A DNA stretch of 64,000 bases. It comes from Casuarina equisetifolia (taxonomy: Eukaryota > Streptophyta > Magnoliopsida > Fagales > Casuarinaceae). Below, piece by piece: positions 1 to 10,364 of the stretch; positions within the stretch are counted from its first letter, which is position 1, and the number at the start of each line of letters is the position of its first letter. The notes beneath the pieces are model-generated. The model was not told the DNA's origin and made no database searches. It saw nothing but the letters and a program-made list of their open reading frames with translations. The stretch spans positions 5,643,583 through 5,707,582 of the forward strand of contig CM052359.1 of NCBI GenBank assembly GCA_028551475.1, given 5' to 3'. The translations under genes and the position numbers were made by a program.

Positions 1-654
1 AACGGAAATATTAGGCTTTTGATTTAATGTAATCCAGGCAAAAAGAACAAAAAGAGCAAAATAAGAAGAAGAAGAAAGAGAAAATAAAATAAAATAAAAA
101 ATCTTATGGATTCTTATACAATCATCAAAAGAATGATTGTCACTTCCCAAAACTTCCATGTTCTAAATGAAGCAGTGATTTACTAGATATTGTTTCCAAT
201 TCCAATGTGAAGAAAACCGTCTCTCCGATTTTCCTTGTTTGAATAATACTCTACCAAGGTCTTCACTTTTAATACTACTGTTCTTGGTTTGTGCCTTAGT
301 CTTTGCTGACTCACTTTTCCAAAGTTTCATCGTTTCAGTCGTCATCTCAATTGGTTTTTCAAAATTAAGGAAAGGTTCATTTCCTCCTAGTTATTTACTT
401 CATTAGCGTCAACCAAGTTGGATTAACTAGTCCACTTCTCCAATCCATGATTGGTTTCAGGCATAAGTAATATAGGACTTGCTTTGTCTTAAATTAACTT
501 CTAGTTTTCACATTCCCTTCATTTTTTCACCAAGCAACCATTGCAGAAGCGACTGACATAGAAAATATCTTCTAAAAAAGAAACAGTATGTACCCAAGGA
601 AATAATGCATGAAGGAGAAAAGAAAGATGAAATTAAGAGATGGGAAGAAGAAAC
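1..654 (-). other. Partial intron of the transporter gene; no other gene seen
   Basis: This stretch lies downstream, on the minus strand, of the donor site that ends the transporter's first coding exon. It is AT-rich. I searched it for the next conserved exon of the family, the first membrane helices, and did not find it, so the rest of the gene should lie left of the window. Confidence 0.5.
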
Positions 655-787
655 CTGCAGAACCCATGTAAGAGATGGCAGCGTAGGCTCCCTTCGTGCT
701 GAGAGCTGAACCTTTCCTTTGACAGCCTTCGCTCTTTGAGGGATCGGATACGGGGAGTTGTACATTCTTCTCAGAAGCCATGGCCAT
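655..787 (-). CDS. Nucleotide-sugar transporter, UGNT1-like, first coding exon only
   Basis: The exon encodes 44 residues plus one base, beginning MAMASEKNVQLPVSD and ending with the segment KGAYAAISYMGSA. The Gln-Leu-Pro-Val-Ser-Asp-Pro motif followed by a Lys-Gly-Ala-Tyr-Ala-Ala-Ser-Tyr-Met block is what I know from the cytosolic N-terminus of plant UGNT1 (UDP-GlcNAc transporter, Golgi/ER membrane) and close relatives. The remaining roughly 300 residues, with about ten membrane helices, would come from exons left of the window. The donor is GT at 654-653, leaving phase 1, which agrees with a Val codon starting the first helix in relatives. Two in-frame ATGs (787 and 781) are both in good context; the first is chosen by convention. 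Substrate assignment within the nucleotide-sugar transporter family is an inference from 44 residues only. Confidence 0.65.
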
Positions 788-877
788 GGTGCCAAGCCAC
801 TCTCAGTGTCGGAGTGAGAAAAAAATGTACGGAAACAGAGAATCCACAGTGGATAGCCTACGAACTGACAAGGAGAC

Positions 878-884
878 ATTTATA
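878..884 (-). promoter_or_regulatory. TATA box candidate for the transporter gene
   Basis: The minus strand reads TATAAAT about 90 bases upstream of the ATG at 787, a normal position for a plant core promoter with a 5' leader of about 60 bases. No experimental start site is visible. Confidence 0.4.
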
Positions 885-2950
885 CTACTACTTGTCCTTG
901 TCCAGCCTCAGCCTCTTTCAGGAATTTATGACTATGCTGGACCAAGCAAGAAGATAATACTCCTGTACTGGCACTTAGCGTCACTCATATGTCAATCCAT
1001 CTTCACTCCCATCAGCTCTTTCCACCTTTTTAGTGAATATATCTAGTTCTTAATTTTTACCAAACAAATCCAAAGGTTTGATTTTTATTATTTTTGTATT
1101 TCTTTCAAATTTATACTAGAATTACCTTAACTACTCAAAACTTGGATCTTTTCATCGTGAGTGTTAATATATACATTAATTTTTGTAACTTTAGAGAAAT
1201 TAATTTATCTAATTAAGTTGAATGAAAATACCAAGTACTAGATAATTAACATGGGTTATAAAAATAAAAAATGATAACAATTATTTCATGTACGGAATAT
1301 TATATAAATTGAGCAGCTCATAAGTAAGTTTAAATTTATTTACAGAATAAATAAACTAAATTAAAGTTGATTAAATGAGTGAAACTTTGAATGTTCAATA
1401 TCACCTTTACATCAATTGGTCTATAGGTTTTTAAAACAACATGACTAAATAAGTTCAAACACTATAATCGCTCCCAAAGTTTTAATCATATTAAAACAAT
1501 TTATTATATCAAATTTTTTACCGCATCAACTAGTAGTCTAGTAATGATAATATAGATATGTTGTAGAAGTTCTTTTTTAAATATTATTATTTTGTAAGAA
1601 ATGATTAATATCTTATGAAAGATCATTTATTTAAGGTATCTAATTTCTTTTGTGGTTGTAGTTAACATAATAACTAATTAACAATAAAATAATTTTTTTA
1701 TTAAGTACAACATATTTTTAAAAGGCCTAAAGACCCAACCTTAAATGCTAATTTATGAGTTAGATGATTGTTCTTTCATTTAAGTTCTATTTCAAGAATC
1801 TTTTCTTCTATAATGAGAACCTTTTCCTACATATACTCTTTCATACACTAACCTATCTTTCATATTAAGTTATATCTTATAAAAAATAGTCTATATCCAA
1901 CTTAAAATCTAAGATATTAAGTAGAAAAATTCATTTATTTATAAATTGTTCTTTAAGTTTCTATTTTTTCTATTTTGGACTTAACCAATGAGAGAGAGAG
2001 AAAGAGAAAGAATTTGTAAGTCAATAGTTATTACAACTCTAAATATTAGGATTTTCATGACTTATTAAATAGTATTTGCCATATTCAACGTTAGGTCGGT
2101 TTAAAAGTTAAAAACTCAACCCTTAGGATCTATTCCTTTTTATAAGCATGTGGGGAACAAATTTGTAGAATATGTTTTTAATGGCTTCAAAAACTGCTCT
2201 ACGTATACTTTTTAAAAAATATTAATTATAAATTTGAAAAAGTGTTTTTGATTAAATCTACAAATAATAACAAGATTTCTTTTGATATTTACTTGAGAAA
2301 ATTCATTTATAAAATATTAGTGAATAATTTTTTATTCCGAAGAACAAAATAGATATGTTTATTTAAATTAAAAGTATAGGTAGATATAGAACTTGTCTTT
2401 TAAAAAGTATTTAAGTTCTGAAAAGTAAACTCTGTCAATAATATCATAGAGCATTTGATGAAAACTTTGTTAAGTCAATCAATCAAATCAATTAGTCAAA
2501 CCTTCAAACCCCAACTGACCCACACCGATTGGGTTTCCAAGTCAGACGATAAACCCAACTTTCTTTCCAGTTTAAATTTATCTATTTAATTTAAACTTTA
2601 GACATCTATCAACGATTTAGAAGCTCTTCATATTCAAATTCAATCAAAACATCCATGGATTCTGGCCTTTCTACAACTCTTCCACTACACAATTATACTC
2701 TAACTCTTCCACCCATGTATTAATAAGTTGGAAACATACAAGGGTGCCGGAGTTATTAAAAAAAGAAAAATCCATACAAAAATTACTCCACAAGTTCTTT
2801 TTCTTTTTATCTTTTTTTTTTCTTTAGCTTTCTTAGTAGATCTTTTGCCTCCTCTCTTTGGATCATGCTTTGGATCATGGCCGGTTCTTAGGACTCTTAT
2901 AATCTTAATTTTTTCATAGTATTAGAGACTTCTTACAAAAGCTCTTCGAA
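885..2950. other. AT-rich spacer, no gene recognised
   Basis: There are no open frames with family features on either strand. A short segment near 1,720-1,800 (aaaggcctaaag...) resembles segments at 34,135-34,240 and 34,325-34,425, suggesting a dispersed repeat. The part nearest the transporter gene presumably contains its promoter. Confidence 0.5.
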
Positions 2951-2960
2951 TTCCAACCCA

Positions 2961-3730
2961 ATGGCCTCATCCTTCTCTCATGCGGCCTCACAAACGGCAT
3001 CCACACCCCTCCCATCCTCAAATAATTCTAGAGGAAACCCAATTCGGTTTTCTTATTGTCCTTCCACTGGGAAAAGTTTAACGAGACAAACTACTTCGTA
3101 TTAAGAGCTCAATTGCTCCCATATCTTCGAGCCAATTGGCTAGCATTTGATGATTGGATATCAAAACTTGGCCATTTTGCTGATGTGTGAAATTTTTTGG
3201 TTGCCTCCTTTGTTGCTCAAAACGGCAAACAGGCTACAAAACTGAGGAACACCCAAATAGTGGCCACTGAATGTCTCAAACAAATGATATCTATTGGTAA
3301 GTAGGTTTAAGAAAAATAGTCCCAAACTAATTTATTTTAGAGATTTGAAACAAAATTCTCCCAACTTGTGGCAATTTCTATTCGTGCCCAACCCCAACCC
3401 TGTCCTGGGAAGCACTTTGTGATCTTTTTCTTTCTCATGAAGCCTGATTGATCTATACGACCCTGTCATAACTAGAGCCGTTGCATTCTATGCTTAGCCG
3501 ATCCTGTAGAACAACTACCGCACTGCACCTTTGCAGAATCAGGCCCTTGGTTTTTCTCAACAAAATGTACCACTTGTCTTGGCCGCCCCAGCATCTCTTG
3601 TTCATTGGCTTTGCCTCCCAACGATGCCCAGGCCAAAGCAATTGTGGTCGTTGTTGGTCAAAATGTAAGATTTGCACACATTTTGGTCACTGTGCTAACA
3701 CTAGCACGAATGATTTAATCAAAATTTTCA
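2961..3730 (+). mobile_element. Ty1/copia gag relic
   Basis: The plus strand gives, across several frames, a copia gag-like order. A Ser/Thr-rich start (MASSFSHAASQTAS) is followed by a frame reading FNETNYFVLRAQLLPYLRA, which matches the conserved 'NY..W..Q.LP.L' opening of plant copia gag. At 3,664-3,705 there is a zinc-knuckle spacing C-x2-C-x4-H-x4-S in which the last Cys has become Ser. Stops and frameshifts separate these pieces, so this is a dead fragment. No LTR or primer-binding site was found around it. Confidence 0.55.
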
Positions 3731-4139
3731 GACCTCTTCACCAGCACTAGCACCAACCTCAACTTTAGTAAACTTGACGAAGCTCTTGCCCAAAACAAAG
3801 TACCTCTGTTGAGTCTAGATCTTCCTACTCACTTCCAAAATGTCCAACTGATCTTTTTGCCTTGTTTACAACAACAAAGGACGTGGACCCACCTGACCCA
3901 TGCTGCTGTATCTTCGGCCAGCAAATGATGCCATGACACTTTGGGATGTAACACCGTTTGGAGGCTAGGGGAAAGGTGAAATATGCCAAAGGTGACAAAG
4001 GCAAGAAACTAATGTGGGAATTGGGACCTCATAGGGATGAGCATTCATCGGCTTTGGATTCCAATGAGGAGAGATTAATCCTATAGAAAGTTAAACTTGA
4101 AAATGAAGTAGCAGAGCATCCTGGCAATCTGGCTACACA

Positions 4140-5069
4140 TCCCTGAGGAGTCTTACTCCTCGCCAATTAGGGTTTCCAATTCGGAAGAAGCATATTGGAT
4201 TTGGCAGATTAGAGTAGGTATAATTGACAACCTGCTTGACAAGATCAGAAGTATTGCGGGGGCACTTAACAAACTTGAGCAGGAGCGACAGTTTGCTGAA
4301 CAACAATCAGAGGAAAGGGAGGATCAACCAAGTGGCCAGAAATCTTCCTCTGGGAGTGCTCCTAGATCCATTACCTAACATGGCTGTGTAAGGATCGAAG
4401 AACTCAGGGAGGAAGTTGCGACAGCAGCTGTAGAGGAAGAGGATCCTGCTTTTTTGACTTTCCCTTTTCTAAGGTGTGAGCAGCTCCCACTAGATGCACT
4501 ACACTGGTGGAAGACCTTCCTACCCAAAATTCTTTTGCCATTTTGGGGCAGTTAGAGGATAATGAGGATAAAGTGGTCCCGGAAATGGAGGCTGAAGAGG
4601 TGGTTCCAGAGACTGCTCCCATGCAGTATGAGCCGATAGTTCCCATTTGATGGAGGCCTTCTCAAGGGGAGGAGACCACTCTAGGGCACCATCGTTGTGG
4701 CAGTGGCGATCACTACGCATGGATAGAATAGTAGAGGAAATCCGGGATGCGGTCTTGCACCAAACCTAGGATATCTACCTCCACCACATTCATGCTTATG
4801 GCAGAGAAAATCCAAATGGTCGGGAGGGCACTTGGAATGCTGTCAAACAAGGGCAGCTCCCACACTATATGCGTGACAGATTAGCAGGTTCCCAAGCTAG
4901 GGCTAATATGCAAGCAGCGGAGAGTCAAATCAAAGCTATTATGGAGGAAGAAGTGGCACTACAGGCAGCTCTTGGACCAGAGTCCGTAGTTTCCTCCAAT
5001 CACGAAGAACCTTCAAGAAGCAATGAAGAGACCACCGCAAAACATCATATGGGGTCTCCTCGCACATGA
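4140..5069 (+). pseudogene. Unrecognised coding-like stretch, broken
   Basis: From about 4,140 the plus strand reads a plausible hydrophilic protein segment with a heptad-like helix (LLDKIRSIAGALNKLEQERQ) and then Glu/Ser-rich sequence, up to a stop near 4,378. Further pieces in other frames end with an open 66-residue frame (4,869-5,069) containing an Ala/Gln/Glu-rich helix (RANMQAAESQIKAIMEEEV). Base composition is higher in G+C than the flanks. It follows the copia gag relic and could be part of that element or a captured host fragment. I do not recognise the family. Confidence 0.3.
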
Positions 5070-5236
5070 GTTTTAACTGAGCAAAACCAGTTCAATGCCA
5101 GTCCTATAAAGCAAAGAGAGAAACCATGAGGTTTCCTCTTGTAAGAATCTTTCATTATCACAAGTTAAGTGTCATTGGCAAAGAAGAATGTAATGCATCG
5201 ACTGGTGAATGAGACCATCAAATCAATCAATTAAGC

Positions 5237-8200
5237 TACAACACCTTGTGGTTTGCCTTTGCTTCTAGCATTCACTAAACAAGTGCAACTAGATTAATGA
5301 GGTGCAAAGTATCAAAAGCCCTGCTTTAGAGATATCCAGAGACTTACAAAGCATATTGCATTTACATATGACTACACCAAGTAGTCAAGAGTCTGTCAAC
5401 AAGGAACAAAAAAACAAAAAAGGGAAATAACTCTTATGAGCATGGGAAATCCATAAGCTTCAAAGCAAACCAAATTTTCATTGGAAGTTATGAAACAAGT
5501 TTGCAGGAGTCCAAAACTTGAATGGAACAATATCTCAAAGTGGCCACCTTTGCTCAACTTGGGTAAGACGTTAGTGAAATACAAAGTTGATAAACTTTTC
5601 TGAACTCAACTTCAAAAGTAATTGAGAAAAGAAAAGTGGGAACATTGGCTTTTATTATAATTGAAACAAATAACTCAAGAGACATCAAGCACAAGACAAA
5701 AATTCCACGATAATAAATTGAAGTCACATCTCTTAATGTCTGTTATTCATTTGGCCAATAGATTGTGTTTCCAATCTCTATGCAATAATCAATTTACCAG
5801 CAAATACAAGAATCATATGTTTTTTTTTTTAGTTTGTAATTGAGTAAATAAAGGAGTGATAATCTATAGCCAAAGCTTGGACTGGAAAGAACTAACTTAA
5901 TCAATATTCATCAACAGATTAAGAACTTGTTAGCACGCTAAAACCCCAAAAACAAACATGCATGTCATTACAATTGTATCACGACAAAAATACATTGTAG
6001 GTCTACCACAGATGCAACCAATTTAAATTTAAAATCCAGTGCTTAGCACCTCAACTTCAAATAACTTTCTTTTCCTTCTCAAATTTTCTGATTTGATTGA
6101 CAAAGAATCAAGGATTTTAGTTGATCTACAAGCTTAAATTTTGTATATGATATAACACTCTTATTGATGCAACATAAGAGATATAAAGGTAAATCTAAGC
6201 ACTTTTCCCCTTTTTAGTTCCCTTTTCCAATAGTTACTCTGTGCATATCATTCCTCATTTCAAGAACAACAATGCAAATATGTATGATCCAATAACTTGA
6301 CTACAAAGTTTTCAAACATTTCCAAAATAAGACTATTGTAATACCAATTTTATTTACTAGAATTAAAAAAGTATGACTTGATTTATAAAGAATCAAGAAT
6401 TATAGTTGATCTACAAAGTTAAATTTTGTAAACGATATGACACTCTTATGTAGAAAAGACAAGATATGTGTATGCCAATAAATAGCCAAGTAACAAAGTG
6501 TCAAGAATAAATTTACACTAGATAAAAACATAAGGTACAAAAAAAAGCTTACAAAAGCATTAGTCTGCAATGAAAACTAGAACTCCTAGGGATCAAACCT
6601 TAAAAGGGAGGATTACTAAAAGGAAAATAAATATCTTAGAAAATAAACTAAGCAAAAGGCTTTTTTTGATTCCAACTAACAATAGTTACCAAATTGGTCA
6701 TAGCTTCTTCAACATGATTGTGTTTCATATAAGAAAATGTCCATTTAAGAGGATTGCATCAAATGGTTGAGGAATTGAATTCCAAATTTTTCTAACTAAA
6801 ATAATATAGAAGCTTTTAGTTGAACAAAGAAGATGAGACTTATATTTGAACCATATATCTATCAATAACAAATTTTTGTAATGCTTAGGAGATACATGCA
6901 AGATTTGAATCATTGAGATTCACCATGAGAAAAGTCTCATAAGGTATTTAGTAGCTTAATAGCAAATCCAAGCACTTCTCCCCTTTTTAGTTTCCTTTTC
7001 TAATAGTTATTATGTGCACATCATTCCTCATTTAAAGAACAACAATGCAAGATCCAATAACTTGACTACAAAGTTTTCAAACATTTCCAAAATAAGATTG
7101 TTGAAATACTAATTTTATTTCTTAGAATTAAGAAAATAGTACGTAAGGAAGTATTTTTGTTTAGGAACATTAAACTCTCTTAAGTGAATATTTTGTTATA
7201 CTACAACTGAAGGATTTTAAACTTAATTTTCCCCTAGATAAATTATTATGTTGGGCTATATCCCTAAGCTATTGTATTATATTATTCTTAGATGAATAAA
7301 TTTACATATTCATCAAAAAAAAGTTTCCAAATAGTTTTTAGAAGGGTTGTTTAAGCAAAGAATAGAAAAGAAAGAAAATGACAAAGAATGCAATAAAAGC
7401 GCACCCATGTGCATAGTAAATAAAAAGATGAGAACATAAAAAATAATTGGTAGGATATAAAAGTTACTCAATCAATTATTAAAACTATGAAATGCACAAA
7501 AAAAGGAAACATAATTAGTAGGATAAAGAAATATGTTACACAAGATTTGCTAGTAAAGTACCATATTATCTAGAAAGGGCTCCCTAACATAGAATGATGA
7601 AGAATAGAAAAAAGGATTGCTGGGACAAGGAAAGTAACTCAATCCATTATTAACAATGCAAAACACAAGAAAATAAAACAAGTGTGGTAGGATAAAAAAG
7701 TATGATGCATAGGAGTTGTTGGTGTAATACAATATTATCAATAGAGAACTTTACAACACAATGATAAAGAATAGAAAAAATGATTGGCAGGACAAAGAAA
7801 GTTGCTTAATCAATTATTAACAATGCAAAACACAGGAAAATAAAATAGATTTGATAGGATAAAACAAATATGTTTCATAAGTTGCTAGTATAATATTATA
7901 TTTTCTATAAAGAACTCTACAACATAGAATGATGAAAAATAGAAAAAATGATTTGCAAGACAAAGAAAGTAGCTCGATCCATTATTAACATTGTGAAACA
8001 CACAGGAAGATAGAACAATTTGGTTGGATAAAGAAATATAATGCATATGATTTTCAAGTGTAAAACCATATTATGTAGAAACAAATCCACTAGACAAAAA
8101 GAATACTAATCTAACAATAATGAGTTTATACATTAGGAGAATTAAGATTTCAAAACTCAAACTAGAATGTCAACATATAAAGAAGGGATACACTACAAAA

Positions 8201-8706
8201 ATGAAATTTCATTAAGCAAAATCAAAAACTCATAGTGTTCATGGTAAAAAGTTTTCTTAATAAACTTTTTTCTAAAACTCTTTTTTATCAAAAGAAGTCA
8301 CAAATTCAACAAAAAGATACCTCTAAAGGATATGAGGCTACAAGGATTCCATTAATAACTTCTTTGGTAAGATTATATTTTTTTCAAGGGTTTTCAATGA
8401 GAAACTAACTATTGCTTTTCCTTTCAATTGCACCTTATCCGTTACCATGATTTTTGGAGAAGAGTTGTGAAGTTGTTTTTTAGGCAAATTTGGTCATAAG
8501 AGAGAAATTTTCTAAGACTTGAATTGAGAGATCTTAGCTAGGATCATAAACTTTTCGCCTTTGCTTCATATTTCATTGAGCAGTGCTTAAAGTTCCAACC
8601 ACCACATTAGTTCTCTTGTGGTTCTCACTTACAAAGTAATCACCAATTGAAAGGGATGTAGATGTCTCATTAATAACAAAACCAGACCTAGGTAGCTCCT
8701 AAGAGG
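5237..8706 (-). pseudogene. Inverted partial copy of the RabGAP/TBC gene (part of exon 7 to intron 8)
   Basis: Read on the minus strand, this block follows the RabGAP gene at 20,515-22,830 from start to end. 8,706-8,330 matches exon 7 from about its tenth base, 8,230-7,930 matches the start of intron 7, 7,020-6,770 its end, 6,752-6,660 exon 8, and 6,660-5,237 intron 8. By eye roughly four of five bases agree, and exon 8 agrees better. The copied exon 7 carries in-frame stops (for example CAG TAT to CAA TGA, CGA to TAA, TAT to TAA), so it cannot be translated. Introns are retained, so it arose by DNA duplication, not by reverse transcription. It also has local duplications: 6,190-6,380 resembles 6,965-7,140, and 6,100-6,180 resembles 6,370-6,460. 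Block 7,141-7,360 has no counterpart in the gene. Confidence 0.85.
7360..8110 (-). repeat. Tandem array of a 155-165 bp unit derived from RabGAP intron 7
   Basis: The segment matching gene positions about 21,110-21,300 occurs once in the gene but about four and a half times in succession here (units near 7,930-8,100, 7,770-7,930, 7,600-7,770, 7,440-7,600 and a partial one). Each unit contains variants of 'aacaatgcaaaacacaggaaaataaaa' and 'aatgatgaagaatagaaaaa'. The expansion happened after the gene fragment was copied. Confidence 0.75.
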
Positions 8707-8955
8707 AAAACAAGCTGGCCTTGTCCTAATTTTTCAAAAGTTTATCCAAGCTAGCCTTATTCAAATATTGCAAAAGTTTATCCAAACTAGCTTTATCCAA
8801 ATTTTGCAAAAGTTTGTCCTTGGTCTATTGACCCTGTCATTACTCTTGTTTGATTGAGTTCCCATCCTTCTTTGCATTGATCTTCACAGTGTTTATCTAA
8901 TTCTTTGCATAGTTTCAACTACTTACAAACGAGGAAGAAAAGAGAAATATACCTT
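8707..8955 (+). repeat. Partial first unit of the ~510 bp repeat
   Basis: This begins exactly where homology to RabGAP exon 7 stops. It contains the internal short repeat (gccttatccaaattttgcaaaagtttgtcc variants) and the 'ttgattgagttcccatcc' landmark shared with the array at 10.4-13.8 kb. Confidence 0.6.
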
Positions 8956-9389
8956 ACAATGATGACAACCATGCAAAGACACTTTGGAATCCACCAATTT
9001 TGATATGCTAGTAGTTGCAAATGATAGTTCCTTGTGCCACTAAAAACATGCCAATAACTACCATTGCATTTAATTCTAACTTATTGATTTGCTTTTTTAG
9101 CTTTTGGATTTGATCGATGGATTGATCCATGACCTTTTAAGCAATTTCTATCTCAAGCTCTTTGATTCTCTCCTATTTTCCTTCATTGATTTCACTTAAA
9201 TGGTTCATCTTTCTTCCAAGTTCATAAAGTGTCTCCTCATCTTTTAATTGAGTTTTTGAACTAAAAACTTTTGGCTCTAGTCTTTGAATATGCTCTTCTT
9301 GGAAATTGATGACAAGATGCCTCCACGTTATGCGCCAAGAGCTACAAACTATCATTTTAGAGAAATCTTACAAATAAGTTGCAAGCAAA
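8956..9389. other. Spacer between repeat units, no gene recognised
   Basis: AT-rich sequence with a minus-strand open frame of 60 codons at 9,173-9,355 that has a coiled-coil-like look but no recognisable family. It ends at the target site used by the LINE. Confidence 0.4.
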
Positions 9390-10119
9390 GGTTCCATGGC
9401 ATGGAGTTGGAGAGGTCTTCTCAAATTAAGGCTTGCACTTACCTCGATTCTTACTCGATCTTCCTATTGTTGTAAAAAAATTTATGAGCACCTTCGACCA
9501 GTAAATGAAAAAGTGAATTGGTATAATCTCATTTAGACTGGTGGCATCAGCAAACATAATTTCATTGGATGGCTAGTGTGTCAAGATCGACTTTCTACAG
9601 CAGAAGGCATGGTACGATGGCTCCCTTCAATTAACTTATATTGTGATTTTTGTTAATCCCATGTTGAAAATAGGAATCATCTTTTTTTTAAATGTCCATG
9701 GACAATGAGGGTTTGGAAAACTATCCTTGCTCAAAATGGAATTAGACGTGATATTGGAGGATGGAATGAAGAATTGCAATGGATGATCAAAGCAATTAAA
9801 GGAAAGGATTTGACTGACAAACTTCTTAAGCTATCTTTTTTAGCTTGCATTTATTGTATATGAGCAGAACGTAATAGAAGACGATTTCAAAGCAAACTAG
9901 TAGACATTCCAATTATGCTAGCTAAAGTTAGGAAAATTGTACGAGGGAGAGCTTCTTTGTTTAAAAATATTAAATCCTCACAGGGAAATGTCATTTTGAG
10001 TGAGATTTGGAGGCTTCCAACCTCTATATTTTTGTAATTCTTGTAATTCTGGAGTATGCCCCTATGCTTTTGTACACTACTTCTTATTAATGCACACTTA
10101 CATTTCTACAAAAAAAAAA
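9390..10119 (+). mobile_element. 5'-truncated LINE with zf-RVT domain, poly(A) and target duplication
   Basis: The plus strand encodes the C-terminal end of a plant L1-type ORF2. A 'WRGLL' segment is followed by 'DRLSTAEGMVRW', then the reverse-transcriptase zinc-binding segment with Cys-x2-Cys, His-Leu-Phe-Phe-x-Cys-Pro and Arg-Val-Trp at about 9,641-9,720. It closes with a degenerate tail to about 10,036. In-frame stops are present. The copy ends in a run of A at 10,108-10,120 and is flanked by the same 14 bases, aagttgcaagcaaa, at 9,376-9,389 and 10,120-10,133. This is the signature of target-primed reverse transcription; the rest of the element was lost at insertion. Confidence 0.85.
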
Positions 10120-10133
10120 AAGTTGCAAGCAAA

Positions 10134-10364
10134 TAAGATGTTTCAACAAATTTCATTTAATGGTCATAGGTAAACAACACATTATGATATTTCAACAATA
10201 ATTTAGACTCTTTGAATTTAATTGGGCATATTCAAACAAAATAGATGACCATCTCTTCCAAGATATAATATTTTAACATATACATAATCAATCGACAAAT
10301 TAGGCGTTTCACTATGATAGTTTAACATCCTATCATCATCAACATATAATCAAATGTATATATA
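10134..10364. other. Short AT-rich spacer
   Basis: This continues the sequence interrupted by the LINE. No coding signal. Confidence 0.4.

Noticed and set aside
508..879. 123-codon minus-strand frame over the transporter exon
   Set aside because: It lies in a different frame from the conserved N-terminal motif and runs through the splice donor.
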